From positions 62,001-126,000 of the forward strand of contig NZ_WNXZ01000003.1 in NCBI RefSeq assembly GCF_009733845.1: a stretch of DNA of 64,000 bases, given 5' to 3'. The translations under genes and the position numbers were made by a program. Positions 1-7,801 of the stretch are shown here, in pieces. Position 1 is the first letter of the stretch. Each line of letters starts with the position of its first letter. The notes beneath the pieces were generated by a model. The model worked only from the letters and a program-made list of their open reading frames with translations. It was not told the origin of the DNA and searched no databases. The stretch comes from Pseudactinotalea terrae. Its GTDB lineage: Bacteria > Actinomycetota > Actinomycetes > Actinomycetales > Beutenbergiaceae.

Positions 1-1
1 G

Positions 2-523
2 GGTCGCATCCTCCTGCGCGACGGGCTCGCCGCGGTGACCTTCGGTCGGGTGGCGCAGGAGTCCGGCTCGAGCAAGATGACGCTCTACAAGTGGTGGTCG
101 TCCCCGGGGGCGCTCGCGGCCGAGGCGTACTTCGCGCAGAGCGCTCCGGTGCTGGACTTCCCCGACACCGGCGATGTGCGCGCCGACCTCGTGGCCCAGC
201 TGACCTCGTTCGTGCGGTGGTTGACCGAGGGTGCGGCCACGCCGGTGTCCCAGCTGATCGGTGCCGCGCAGATCGACCCGGACATCGCACACGCATGGGC
301 CGAGCGGTACTCGCGCCCCCGCCGTGAGCTGGCCCGGGTGAGGCTGCGGGCCGCTCAGGAGCAGGGGCAGCTGCGCGATGACGCGGACCTCGACGTCATC
401 GTCGATCAGCTGTGGGGCGCCTGCTACCACCGACTGCTCGTGCTCAAGGTGGCGTTCGACGAGGCCATCGTGCCGCGTCTCGTCGAGCAGGCGCTCTACG
501 GTGCGGCGACGGCCGAGCGCTGA
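2..523 (+). CDS. TetR-family regulator, 5'-truncated by window edge
   Basis: The frame is open from base 2, so the true start lies before the window. The visible N-terminus is the second half of a TetR helix-turn-helix: residues around GRVAQESGSSKMTLYKWW match the turn and recognition helix of the family (usual form SxxTLYxxW). The remaining ~145 residues are a mostly helical ligand-binding and dimerisation domain resembling TetR C-terminal domains of the AcrR type. It converges on the XRE-type gene with only 3 bp between the stop codons. The ligand and targets cannot be read from the sequence. An in-frame GTG at base 35 would cut the helix-turn-helix and is not a credible start. Confidence 0.85.
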   Translation, partial: GRILLRDGLAAVTFGRVAQESGSSKMTLYKWWSSPGALAAEAYFAQSAPVLDFPDTGDVRADLVAQLTSFVRWLTEGAATPVSQLIGAAQIDPDIAHAWAERYSRPRRELARVRLRAAQEQGQLRDDADLDVIVDQLWGACYHRLLVLKVAFDEAIVPRLVEQALYGAATAER

Positions 524-526
524 GCC

Positions 527-1351
527 TCAGCGTGCGGGAGCGGCTGCGAGGGTGCCGAGCAGCGTCAACGCGTCCGCGCTGGGAGTGCCCGACTCGGCGT
601 GGTAGACGATGAGTTCCTGGCCGGGGGCGGCCTTCACCTCGAAGGCGAACATGTGGAGGGTCAGCCCGCCCACCTCGCGGTGATGGAACCGCTTGCTCTC
701 CAGCCGCTTGGTCCGTGCCTCGTGCCGCGACCACAGCGCCGCGAACTCGGGACTTCTCTCGAGGAGCGTGGTGGTGACCTCGCCGATCCGCGCGTCCCCC
801 GGAGCCGCTCCGTGGAGCACGCGAAAGCCGGCCACCGTGTTGGCGGCGACCTGCGGCCAGTCGGGGTAGAAGGTGCGGGCGTCGGGGTCGAGGAAGATCT
901 TCGCCATCAGGTTGGGGCCGTGCTGGAATCCCTCGAAGAGCGCGTACGCGATCCGGTTGCCCGCGAGCACGTCGTAGGCCTTGCCGAGGACGATCGCCGG
1001 GTTGTCCGGCCACATGTCCATCAACCGCACGAGGTCGGGTGAGACGCGCTCGGAGGCGTCGTCGTGGCCCGGGCTCGGGATGACGCCGGCCATGCGGAAC
1101 AGGTGGTCGCGGGCGTCGTCGTCGAGGCGCAGGGCCGTGCTGAGGGACTCGAGCACCTGCGCGGAGGGATGGCGTTCGCGCCCCTGCTCCAGCCGGGCGT
1201 AGTAGTCGACGCTCAGCCCTGCCATGGTGGCGACCTCCTCCCGGCGCAGCCCGGGCACCCGGCGGTGGCCACGGGAGCCGAAGCCGACGGCCTCGGGCGC
1301 CAGCCCGCCCCGGCGCGCACGCAGGAACTCACCCAGCAGGGAATCGGACAC
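527..1351 (-). CDS. XRE-family regulator with MmyB-like ligand-binding domain
   Basis: A 274-residue DNA-binding protein. The N-terminus holds an HTH_31-type helix-turn-helix with the hallmark segments RRVPGLRREEVA and LSVDYYARLEQGR, which are diagnostic of the large actinobacterial HTH plus MmyB-like group. The C-terminal two thirds is the PAS-like MmyB ligand-binding domain (residues ~105-270, with the motif WPDNPAIVLGKAYDVLAGN). These regulators commonly sit divergent to a short-chain dehydrogenase and control it, and here such a gene starts 100 bp away on the other strand. The inducer is unknown. The start is ATG with reasonable upstream spacing. Confidence 0.92.
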   Translation of the reverse strand: MSDSLLGEFLRARRGGLAPEAVGFGSRGHRRVPGLRREEVATMAGLSVDYYARLEQGRERHPSAQVLESLSTALRLDDDARDHLFRMAGVIPSPGHDDASERVSPDLVRLMDMWPDNPAIVLGKAYDVLAGNRIAYALFEGFQHGPNLMAKIFLDPDARTFYPDWPQVAANTVAGFRVLHGAAPGDARIGEVTTTLLERSPEFAALWSRHEARTKRLESKRFHHREVGGLTLHMFAFEVKAAPGQELIVYHAESGTPSADALTLLGTLAAAPAR

Positions 1352-1451
1352 GGCAACACCGTAGACGGCGGCGCCCGAGCGAACCAGGGTGCGTCACTCC
1401 TGGCCTCATCGCGGCCTTCACGCCCCGCGCCGGGTCGATCAGGGTCGAGGC

Positions 1452-2216
1452 GTGAACACAACCCCTGCACCCACCAGCAACCCCGCCGCAACCCCTCCCA
1501 AGGTCGTCCTCGTGACCGGGGCGAGCTCCGGCATCGGAGAGGCCGTCGCACGCCGTCTCGCCGGCGAGGGGCACCAGGTCATCCTCACCGGCCGGCGCAC
1601 CGACCGTCTCGATGCCGTGGTCGCAGAGCTTCGCCGCGACGGTCGCCGCGCTGAGGCGCACGTGCTCGATGTCACTGACCGTGACGCGTTCGCCGCGCTC
1701 GTGACCGACGTGATCGCCGCCCGCGGGCGCCTGGACGTCCTCGTCGGCAACGCGGGCGTCATGCTGCTCTCGAGGCTGGACGCGCTGCTCGTCGAGGAGT
1801 GGGACCGGATGCTCGACGTCAACGTGCGGGGCCTGTACAACGGCGTCGCCTCGGTGCTGCCGCACTTCCGCGAGCGTGGGTCCGGGCACGTGGTCACGAT
1901 CGCGTCGATCGGCGCCCACGAGGTCGCGCCGACGTCGGCGATCTACTCCGCGACGAAGTACGCCGCGTGGGCGCTCACCGAGGGGCTCCGTCTCGAGTCC
2001 GACCCCGCCATCCGCGTGACGACCATCTCCCCGGGGGTCGTGGAGTCGGAGCTGGCCGAGCACATCACCGACCCGCACGCCGCCGAGCTGATGGTCGGCT
2101 ATCGCGCCGCGCAGATCCCGCCCGACGCGATCGCCAGGTCGGTGAGCTTTGCGATCAGCCAGCCTGCAGACGTGGACGTCAACGAGGTCATCATCCGGCC
2201 CACCGCCCAGCGGTGA
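1452..2216 (+). CDS. SDR-family NAD(P)-dependent oxidoreductase
   Basis: A 254-residue classical short-chain dehydrogenase/reductase. The Rossmann cofactor motif is TGASSGIG near the N-terminus, followed by the NAG motif and the catalytic Ser and YxxxK pair (ASIGAHE, then YSATKYA). An Arg-rich stretch after beta-2 (TGRRTDR) suggests NADPH preference. I place the start at GTG 1452, because the upstream in-frame extension to 1389 lacks conservation-like character and would overlap the promoter shared with the divergent XRE-type regulator. The substrate cannot be assigned. Regulation by the divergent regulator is inferred from position only. Confidence 0.9.
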   Translation: MNTTPAPTSNPAATPPKVVLVTGASSGIGEAVARRLAGEGHQVILTGRRTDRLDAVVAELRRDGRRAEAHVLDVTDRDAFAALVTDVIAARGRLDVLVGNAGVMLLSRLDALLVEEWDRMLDVNVRGLYNGVASVLPHFRERGSGHVVTIASIGAHEVAPTSAIYSATKYAAWALTEGLRLESDPAIRVTTISPGVVESELAEHITDPHAAELMVGYRAAQIPPDAIARSVSFAISQPADVDVNEVIIRPTAQR

Positions 2217-2309
2217 GCCGTATGGTTGGGGGCGCGCGCCGTCGTCGGGGTGACGTCGCTCACGTCGATTCGCACGACGGCTCCGGAGGTTGTACCCTCG
2301 TTCCTCGTT

Positions 2310-2382
2310 GCCCCGATAGCTCAGTCGGCAGAGCGTCTCCATGGTAAGGAGAAGGTCTAGGGTTCGATTCCCTATCGGGGCT
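2310..2382 (+). tRNA. tRNA-Thr (GGT)
   Basis: A cloverleaf can be drawn: acceptor GCCCCGA/TCGGGGC, anticodon stem CTCC/GGAG around the loop ATGGTAA (anticodon GGT), T-loop TTCGATT. The discriminator base is T and no CCA is encoded. It is followed 30 bp later by tRNA-Met and then rpmG, the usual actinobacterial order. Confidence 0.96.
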
Positions 2383-2412
2383 CTGATGCCCGCGGCAGGC
2401 CGCGGGCTTCGC

Positions 2413-2486
2413 GGCGGGGTAGCTCAGACGGTCAGAGCGCACGACTCATAATCGTGAGGTCGCGGGTTCGATCCCCGCCCCCGCTA
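2413..2486 (+). tRNA. tRNA-Met (CAT), elongator type
   Basis: Acceptor stem GGCGGGG pairs with CCCCGCT (first pair G-U), anticodon stem CACGA/TCGTG around loop CTCATAA gives anticodon CAT, and the T-stem GCGGG/CCCGC flanks TTCGATC. A closed 1-72 position and the lack of three GC pairs flanking the anticodon argue for the elongator rather than the initiator. CCA is not encoded. Confidence 0.94.
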
Positions 2487-2543
2487 CCCGAACAGCGACA
2501 CGAGAACGCGGCCCAGCCGCCGCGCACGAGCAGAGGAACACCA

Positions 2544-2714
2544 GTGGCCAGCAAGTCCGCGGACATCCGCCCGAAGATCACCCTCGCGTGCGAGGAGTGC
2601 AAGAGCCGCAACTACATCACGAAGAAGAACCGTCGGAACACCCCCGACCGGCTCGAGCTCGCGAAGTACTGCCCGCGCTGCAACACGCACCGCAACCACC
2701 GCGAGACCCGCTGA
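2544..2714 (+). CDS. rpmG: 50S ribosomal protein L33
   Basis: A 56-residue large-subunit protein with a zinc ribbon: CEEC near residue 16 and CPRC near residue 44, so this is the zinc-binding (C+) form. The GTG start at 2544 follows a GAGGAA ribosome-binding site; the longer in-frame extension upstream reads back into the tRNA-Met gene and is rejected. It lies directly after the tRNA pair, as is standard in actinobacteria, and precedes the two MaoC-like dehydratase genes. Confidence 0.96.
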   Translation: MASKSADIRPKITLACEECKSRNYITKKNRRNTPDRLELAKYCPRCNTHRNHRETR

Positions 2715-2732
2715 CCCAGCGGTCTGCCTGAC

Positions 2733-3179
2733 GTGGTCGACCTCAGCCGCGTCGGTGCCGTCTTCACCGGCACCGCGCCGTACGTGATCTCGCGCGCAAA
2801 GATCGCCGAGTTCGCTGACACCGTCGGCGCCACGTCACCCCTGCACCACGTCCCGGAGGCGGCCGTCGAGGCCGGCTACCGGGACGTTGTCGCACCCCCG
2901 ACCTTCGCCGTCGTGATCGCCCAGCGTGCCGAGTCGGAGTACATCGCCGACCCCGCCTCGGGCATCGACTTCTCACGCGTCGTGCACGGATCCGAGAGCT
3001 TCACCTACGTGCGCCCGCTCGTCGCCGGTGACGTGCTGTCCACCACCGTGCACGTCGACTCGCTCACCGAGCGTGCCGGCATCTCGATGGTCACCACCCG
3101 TACCGAGATCACGGACGACGGCGGAGCTGCCGTTGCGACCGTCGTCTCCACGCTGGCTGTGCGCGGGGAGGCCGGATGA
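2733..3179 (+). CDS. MaoC-like dehydratase subunit, HadA/HadC type
   Basis: A 148-residue hot-dog fold protein of the FAS1-like dehydratase group (MaoC dehydratase N-terminal domain). The conserved segment VVAPPTFAVVI and the core HGSESFTYVRPLVAGDVL mark the family, in which this half lacks the catalytic His/Asp and pairs with a catalytic partner. In mycobacteria the equivalent HadA or HadC pairs with HadB as the 3-hydroxyacyl-ACP dehydratase of FAS-II. The stop overlaps the start of the next gene (ATGA), so translational coupling and a heterodimer are likely. The exact substrate chain length is unknown here. Confidence 0.88.
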   Translation: MVDLSRVGAVFTGTAPYVISRAKIAEFADTVGATSPLHHVPEAAVEAGYRDVVAPPTFAVVIAQRAESEYIADPASGIDFSRVVHGSESFTYVRPLVAGDVLSTTVHVDSLTERAGISMVTTRTEITDDGGAAVATVVSTLAVRGEAG

Positions 3180-3610
3180 GTGCACCGGGATCGAGCCTCA
3201 CCTCCGGCACCGAGATCGGGACCGAGCTCTTCGAGCAGACCCGCACCGTCGACCGCGCCCGCCTCGTGCGCTACGCAGGGGCGTCGGGCGACTTCAACCC
3301 GATCCACTGGAACGAGCGATTCGCGACAGAGGTCGGGCTGCCGGGGGTCATCGCCCACGGCATGCTCACGATGGGTCTCGCCGGCGCGGTTCTGACCGAC
3401 TGGCTGGGCGACCCCGCCCGCCTGGTCTCCTACGGCTGCCGCTTCACCCGCCCCGTCGTCGTCCCCGACCCGGGTGAGGTCGAGGTCTCGGTGCGAGCCG
3501 TCGTCGGGGCTCTCGATGTGGAGGCCGGCACCGCCCGCGTCGACCTCACCGTGAGCGTCGAGGGCAGGACTGTGCTCGGCAAGGCGCAGGCACTCGTCCG
3601 TCTCGCCTGA
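3176..3610 (+). CDS. MaoC-like dehydratase, catalytic HadB-type subunit
   Basis: A 144-residue single hot-dog domain carrying the hydratase 2 motif: GDFNPIHWNE supplies catalytic Asp and His, followed by LPGVIAHGMLTMGL. It overlaps the preceding HadA/HadC-like gene by 4 bp and very likely forms a heterodimeric (R)-specific 3-hydroxyacyl dehydratase with it. The rpmG-MaoC-MaoC-murB order is common in actinobacteria, including lineages without mycolic acids, so a general fatty-acid role is more likely than a mycolate-specific one. Confidence 0.9.
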   Translation: MSAPGSSLTSGTEIGTELFEQTRTVDRARLVRYAGASGDFNPIHWNERFATEVGLPGVIAHGMLTMGLAGAVLTDWLGDPARLVSYGCRFTRPVVVPDPGEVEVSVRAVVGALDVEAGTARVDLTVSVEGRTVLGKAQALVRLA

Positions 3611-3626
3611 GGCCCCCGCGACTCGC

Positions 3627-3760
3627 GCCCACTCAGCGGTGGGTGAGCGTCCAGATCTCTGCACCGCTGGTGACATTCTGCCCACGCGAGCGAGTCCAGT
3701 GGACGCTGGCGCACCGCTCGGGTGGTGAGGTGGGCGCTGACGCACCGCCCCAGGCGGGGG
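3627..3760. repeat. Imperfect long inverted repeat, intergenic
   Basis: The gap after the dehydratase pair carries GCGCCCAC and AGCGTCCA on the left side and their near reverse complements TGGACGCT and GTGGGCGC on the right. The arms are imperfect and of unequal length. I see no coding potential. It could be a degraded palindromic intergenic element or a bidirectional terminator region. Confidence 0.35.
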
Positions 3761-3765
3761 AGCGG

Positions 3766-3825
3766 GTCAGGTCGTCCCGATCCGCAGCTCGACGTCGACC
3801 GTGACGGTCTTCGGCCTCCCGCCCC
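3766..3825 (-). pseudogene. Remnant of a lacI 3' end (duplicate of 4334-4396)
   Basis: About 60 bp here repeat the final ~20 codons and stop of the LacI gene that ends at 4335, with one missing GTC triplet and one substitution near the far end. No start or body of a regulator accompanies it, so it is a truncated copy. It and the intact lacI tail form direct repeats around the DUF302 gene. Confidence 0.75.
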
Positions 3826-3851
3826 ACCACCGGCTGCTCAGCGGCTTCGGG

Positions 3852-4247
3852 TCAGGCTGCTCCCAGCCCGGTGAGCGCGGCACGGAGCCGGCCCGCAGCG
3901 TCGTCGGCCACCGGGCGCAGCCGGTCGTTGTCGGTGACCTCGACCATGATCTGCGGGTCGAGCGCCTCGACCACCGTGCGCGTCTCGCCGGCGGAGCGGA
4001 CCACGACGTTGCAGGGGAGCAGCAGCCCGATCGACTCCTCCGCCTGGAGGGCGCGGTGCGCCAGGGGTGGGTTGCACGCGCCGAGGATGATCTGCGGCGC
4101 GATATCGACGTCGAGCTTGTTCTTGAGGGTCGCGGCCATGTCGATCTCGGTGAGGATGCCGAAGCCCTGCTCTGAGAGCGCCTCCCGCACCGCCGTGACC
4201 GTCTCCTCGAACGCCATCTCGACGGTGGTGCTGATGCCGTAGCTCAT
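3852..4247 (-). CDS. DUF302 domain-containing protein
   Basis: A 131-residue protein that is almost entirely a DUF302 domain. The usual features are present: the N-terminal ISTTVEMAFEETVTAVREAL segment, the central GFGILTEIDM strand, and ACNPPLAHRAL followed by GLLLPCNVVV. The family binds small ligands or metals in some structures but has no settled function. ATG 4247 is preceded by a GGAG ribosome-binding site. It lies between an intact lacI gene and a duplicated fragment of that gene's 3' end, which suggests local duplication or insertion. Confidence 0.9.
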   Translation of the reverse strand: MSYGISTTVEMAFEETVTAVREALSEQGFGILTEIDMAATLKNKLDVDIAPQIILGACNPPLAHRALQAEESIGLLLPCNVVVRSAGETRTVVEALDPQIMVEVTDNDRLRPVADDAAGRLRAALTGLGAA

Positions 4248-4334
4248 GTCATCTCCAGGTGGTGGCTGCGGGTGACGCGCCCGCGCGCTGCGAGTGCTGC
4301 TCGGCCACCTTCCAGCCACGATATCCCCGGGGTG

Positions 4335-5363
4335 TCAGGTCGTCGTCCCGATCCGCAGCTCGACGTCGACCGTGACGGTCTTCGGGCTCCCGCCCACGGC
4401 GAGCGAGATCGCCCCCTCGGCCGCGAGCCGGCCCATCTCGGCGATCGGCTGCACGAGCGTCGTGAGCGTGTCCTCGCCGAGCCACGGCAGGTCGATGCCG
4501 TCGAACCCCGCGACGGCGATGTCCTCGGGCACCCGCAGCCCCGCCTCGCGCGCAGCGAGCAGCAGGCCGGCGGCGATCAGGTCGCTGAACCCGACCAGCG
4601 CCGTCGGGCGCTCCGCGAGCAGCGCCCGCCCGGCGGCGATGCCATCCTCGACCAACGAGCCGCACTGCCACATCGCGACGGGCTCCACACCCGCCTCCCG
4701 CAGGCCGTCGAGGCGCCGAGCCGTGATCGGCGCGGCAGGGCGCCGGGTGGTGCCCACCTCGACCGGCCCGCTGGTGGCGCCGTTGCTCCACGGAAGGGTC
4801 GCGACCGCGACGCGCGTGTGTCCACGCTCGCGCAGGTGCTCGCCGAGCATGCGCATCCCGTCCTTGTCGCGCGCGCGCACCGCGGGTCCCTGGCGCCCGG
4901 CCCCGCCGATCTGCACGGTGGGCAGCTTCCGGGCGCGCAGCGCCGCGATCGTGGACGTCGAGGTCACCGCGCCCGCCATCAGCACGGCCGCATCCATGGC
5001 CGCGTGCGTCAGCATCGCGTCGGGGGTCTCGTCGGCCGCGCTCGCGGGCAGCAGCAGCGTGCCGTAGCCCTTGGGCGCGAGCGTCGTCACGATGCCGTCG
5101 AGGAACTGGATCGAGACCGGGTCGCGGAAGGACCGGCGCACGGCCGATCCCATCACCACCCCGATCACGCCCGAGCGCCCCCGCCTCAACGAGGCGGCCA
5201 CCGGGTCGGGGCCGCGGTAGCCGAGCTCCGCGGCCGCCGCCAGGACCTTGTCCTTGGTGGCGGCAGAGATCGGGCCGGCGCCCGAGAACGCGAGCGACGC
5301 CGTCGACAAGGAGACCCCTGCCGCACGTGCGACGTCGGTCAGTGTGGTCGCGCTTCGGCCCAC
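4335..5363 (-). CDS. LacI-family transcriptional regulator
   Basis: A 342-residue repressor. The N-terminal LacI helix-turn-helix reads TLTDVARAAGVSLSTASLAFSG, with the hinge helix segment DPVAASLRRGRSG around residue 53-65. The remaining ~280 residues form the periplasmic-binding-like sensor domain, ending with the usual VAGFDGIDLP and TTLVQPIAEMG segments. The GTG start has an AGGAG site upstream. It is divergent from an MFS transporter, and a 12-bp perfect palindrome between them is the probable operator. The effector is unknown, probably a solute carried by the transporter. Its 3' end is duplicated 570 bp downstream. Confidence 0.93.
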   Translation of the reverse strand: MGRSATTLTDVARAAGVSLSTASLAFSGAGPISAATKDKVLAAAAELGYRGPDPVAASLRRGRSGVIGVVMGSAVRRSFRDPVSIQFLDGIVTTLAPKGYGTLLLPASAADETPDAMLTHAAMDAAVLMAGAVTSTSTIAALRARKLPTVQIGGAGRQGPAVRARDKDGMRMLGEHLRERGHTRVAVATLPWSNGATSGPVEVGTTRRPAAPITARRLDGLREAGVEPVAMWQCGSLVEDGIAAGRALLAERPTALVGFSDLIAAGLLLAAREAGLRVPEDIAVAGFDGIDLPWLGEDTLTTLVQPIAEMGRLAAEGAISLAVGGSPKTVTVDVELRIGTTT

Positions 5364-5428
5364 CGACGGCTCCTTCCGGTCGGGCGAGTCAGCCTAGCCC
5401 AGCGGGGCTTACGCTAGATGCAGAGGCT

Positions 5429-5440
5429 CGAATCGATTCG
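5429..5440. promoter_or_regulatory. Probable LacI-type operator
   Basis: CGAATCGATTCG is a perfect 12-bp palindrome with a central CG, the standard form of LacI-family operators. It sits between the divergent lacI and MFS genes, about 65 bp from each start codon. Confidence 0.6.
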
Positions 5441-5496
5441 CCGACGGCGGAGAGTGCCTGACGTTGTCCGCCTCCCGACATCTCCCCGGGGTCCGT

Positions 5497-6717
5497 ATGT
5501 CCACCACCGCCACCAGTGCTCGCGTGCGCCTCGCCGCCGCGGCTGTGTTCGCGGTCTTCGTCCTCAGCGGCCTCACGTTCGCGAGCTGGGCCTCCCGGCT
5601 GCCCGCGGTGCGCGACGAGCTCGACCTCCAGCCGGATGCGATGGGCCTGGTGCTGCTGTTCGGCGCGATGGGTTCGCTGCTGTCGCTGCCGCTGACCGGG
5701 CGGGTCGTGTCCGCGATCGGCTCGCGGCGCACCCTCATCCTTGGCTCGCTCACGGCGGCGCTCGGGATGGGTGCTGCGGTGCTCGCGGTGACCCAGGGCA
5801 GCGTCGTCGGGGTGGGCGCCGGGCTGTTCGTGTCCATGATGGGCTACGGCTCCTGGGACATGGCGATGAACTTCGCCGGCACGGTCGTGGAGCGGGCGCT
5901 GTCCCGGTCGATCATGCCGTGGTTCCACGCGGGCTTCTCGGGCGGCGCCGTGCTCGGAGCGGCGGGCGGCACGGTGGCGAGCGGCAACGGCATCGCGCTG
6001 CCGGTGCACCTGGGTGTGACGCTCGTGCTCGTGGTCGTCGCGGTCCTGATCAGCGTCCGCGGATTGCTGCCGGATGTCGAGACCCCAGCCGACGGCACGC
6101 CCGCCGAGCCGGCCCACAAGCCCAGCTTCGCCCGCACCTGGCTCGAGGGCCGCACGCTGCTGATCGGGATGGTCGTGCTCTCCGCCGCCCTGACCGAGGG
6201 CGCCGCGAACGACTGGCTGGCGCTCGCCGTCGTCGACGGCTTCGACGTGCCCAACAGCACCGGCGCGCTCGGCTTCACGGTGTTCGTCGTCGCGATGACG
6301 GTCATGCGCTTCGCCGGCACCTGGCTGCTCGACAGGTTCGGGCGGCTGCTCGTGCTGCGGCTGTGCACGGGCTTCGCGATCGTCGGGCTGGCGATCTTCG
6401 GGCTGGTGCCGAACCTGCCGCTGGCGCTCGCGGGCGCCGTGCTGTGGGGGTTCGGCGCCGCGCTGGGGTTCCCGGTCGGCATGAGCGCCGCCACCGATGA
6501 CCCCCGGCACGCCGCCGCCCGCCTCTCGGTGGTCTCGACGCTCGGCTACACGGCGTTCCTCATCGGCCCGCCGCTGCTCGGCCTGCTCGCGGACCACATC
6601 GGATACCGGTACGCGCTCCTGGCCGTGCTGGTCCCGCTGGTGATCAGCCTGCTGGTGCTACCTGCCGCTGCTCCGGTGCCGCAGCGGGAGAGCGATCCGG
6701 TCACCGATGCTGCGTGA
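5497..6717 (+). CDS. MFS transporter
   Basis: A 406-residue integral membrane protein with about 12 predicted hydrophobic segments in two halves, separated by a hydrophilic loop near residue 195-215 (ETPADGTPAEPAHK). The cytoplasmic loop motif GRVVSAIGSRR after the second segment matches MFS motif A. It resembles the fucose permease/YbjJ-type efflux subgroup (early motif SWASRLPAVRDEL). The ATG at 5497 is preferred; a TTG at 5464 would add 11 residues. Divergence from a LacI regulator suggests substrate-inducible control. The substrate is not identifiable. Confidence 0.88.
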   Translation: MSTTATSARVRLAAAAVFAVFVLSGLTFASWASRLPAVRDELDLQPDAMGLVLLFGAMGSLLSLPLTGRVVSAIGSRRTLILGSLTAALGMGAAVLAVTQGSVVGVGAGLFVSMMGYGSWDMAMNFAGTVVERALSRSIMPWFHAGFSGGAVLGAAGGTVASGNGIALPVHLGVTLVLVVVAVLISVRGLLPDVETPADGTPAEPAHKPSFARTWLEGRTLLIGMVVLSAALTEGAANDWLALAVVDGFDVPNSTGALGFTVFVVAMTVMRFAGTWLLDRFGRLLVLRLCTGFAIVGLAIFGLVPNLPLALAGAVLWGFGAALGFPVGMSAATDDPRHAAARLSVVSTLGYTAFLIGPPLLGLLADHIGYRYALLAVLVPLVISLLVLPAAAPVPQRESDPVTDAA

Positions 6718-6730
6718 CTACCCTGGCTCG

Positions 6731-7786
6731 ATGACCCGCACCCTCGCCGATCTCACGACGCTGCGCGTCGGTGGCCCCGCCAGCCGGATGATCGAGGCGA
6801 GCAGCGAGAAGGAGATCGTCGAGACGGTCGCGGCCGCCGACGCCGCGGGCGAGCCGCTGCTGGTGCTCGGCGGTGGCTCGAACGTGCTGATCTCCGATGC
6901 CGGCTTCCCGGGCGTGGTGGTCCGGGACACCCGCCGCGAGATCGCCGTCGAGTCGGAGGACGCCTGCGGGGGCGCGGCCTTCTCGGTGACCGCGGGGATG
7001 CCGTGGGACGACGTCGTGCTCCGCGCGGTGACCGAGGGCTGGACCGGCATCGAGGCGCTCTCGGGCATCCCCGGCAGCACCGGCGCGACGCCCGTGCAGA
7101 ACGTCGGCGCGTACGGCCAGGAGGTGGGCGACGTGGTCGCGATGGTCCGCACCTGGGACCGCCAGGAGCAGCGCTTCCGCACGCTCGCCCGGGGCGAGCT
7201 CGGGCTCGGGTATCGCACGTCGATCCTCAAGGAGTCCCTGCACCGCGACGGCGGCTGGCACCCCACGCCGCGCTACGTGGTGCTGAGCGTGATGTTCCAG
7301 ATGCGGCTCGCCACGCGTTCCACCCCGATCCGCTATCCCGAGCTCGCGCGCACGCTCGGCGTCGAGGTGGGGGAGCGGGTCGAGTCCGCCGAGGTCCGCG
7401 CCGCCGTGCTCGAGCTCCGCTCGGGCAAGGGCATGGTGCTCGACGGCGATGACCACGACACCTGGAGCGCCGGCTCGTTCTTCACCAACCCTGTGCTGCC
7501 CGAGGACGCGGAGCTGCCCGAGGGCGCGCCGCGGTTCCCCGCCGGTGATGGCTACGTCAAGTCCAGCGCCGCCTGGCTGATCCAGCACGCCGGCTTCGAA
7601 CGGGGCTTTCGCCTCGACGGTGCGGCCGCCTCGCTGTCCACCAAGCACGTGCTCGCGCTCACCAACCGCGGCGCCGCGAGCGCCGAGGACCTCCTCGCCC
7701 TCGCCCGCACCGTCCGCGACGGGGTCCGCGACACCTTCGGCATCACCCTGGTCCCCGAGCCGGTGCTGGTCGGTCTGACGCTGTAG
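6731..7786 (+). CDS. murB: UDP-N-acetylmuramate dehydrogenase
   Basis: Reduces UDP-GlcNAc-enolpyruvate to UDP-MurNAc with NADPH and FAD, the second committed step of peptidoglycan precursor synthesis in the cytoplasm. The 351-residue protein shows the FAD-binding segments TTLRVGGPA near the N-terminus, LGGGSNVLISD, and SGIPGSTGATPVQNVGAYG (FAD pyrophosphate loop). YRTSILKES and the C-terminal VYDTFGITLVPE-like segment (residues RDTFGITLVPEPVL) complete the family. The ATG at 6731 is 14 bp after the MFS stop. murB downstream of the MaoC pair is usual in actinobacteria. Confidence 0.95.
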   Translation: MTRTLADLTTLRVGGPASRMIEASSEKEIVETVAAADAAGEPLLVLGGGSNVLISDAGFPGVVVRDTRREIAVESEDACGGAAFSVTAGMPWDDVVLRAVTEGWTGIEALSGIPGSTGATPVQNVGAYGQEVGDVVAMVRTWDRQEQRFRTLARGELGLGYRTSILKESLHRDGGWHPTPRYVVLSVMFQMRLATRSTPIRYPELARTLGVEVGERVESAEVRAAVLELRSGKGMVLDGDDHDTWSAGSFFTNPVLPEDAELPEGAPRFPAGDGYVKSSAAWLIQHAGFERGFRLDGAAASLSTKHVLALTNRGAASAEDLLALARTVRDGVRDTFGITLVPEPVLVGLTL

Positions 7787-7801
7787 CGACCGCACGCCAG
7801 A

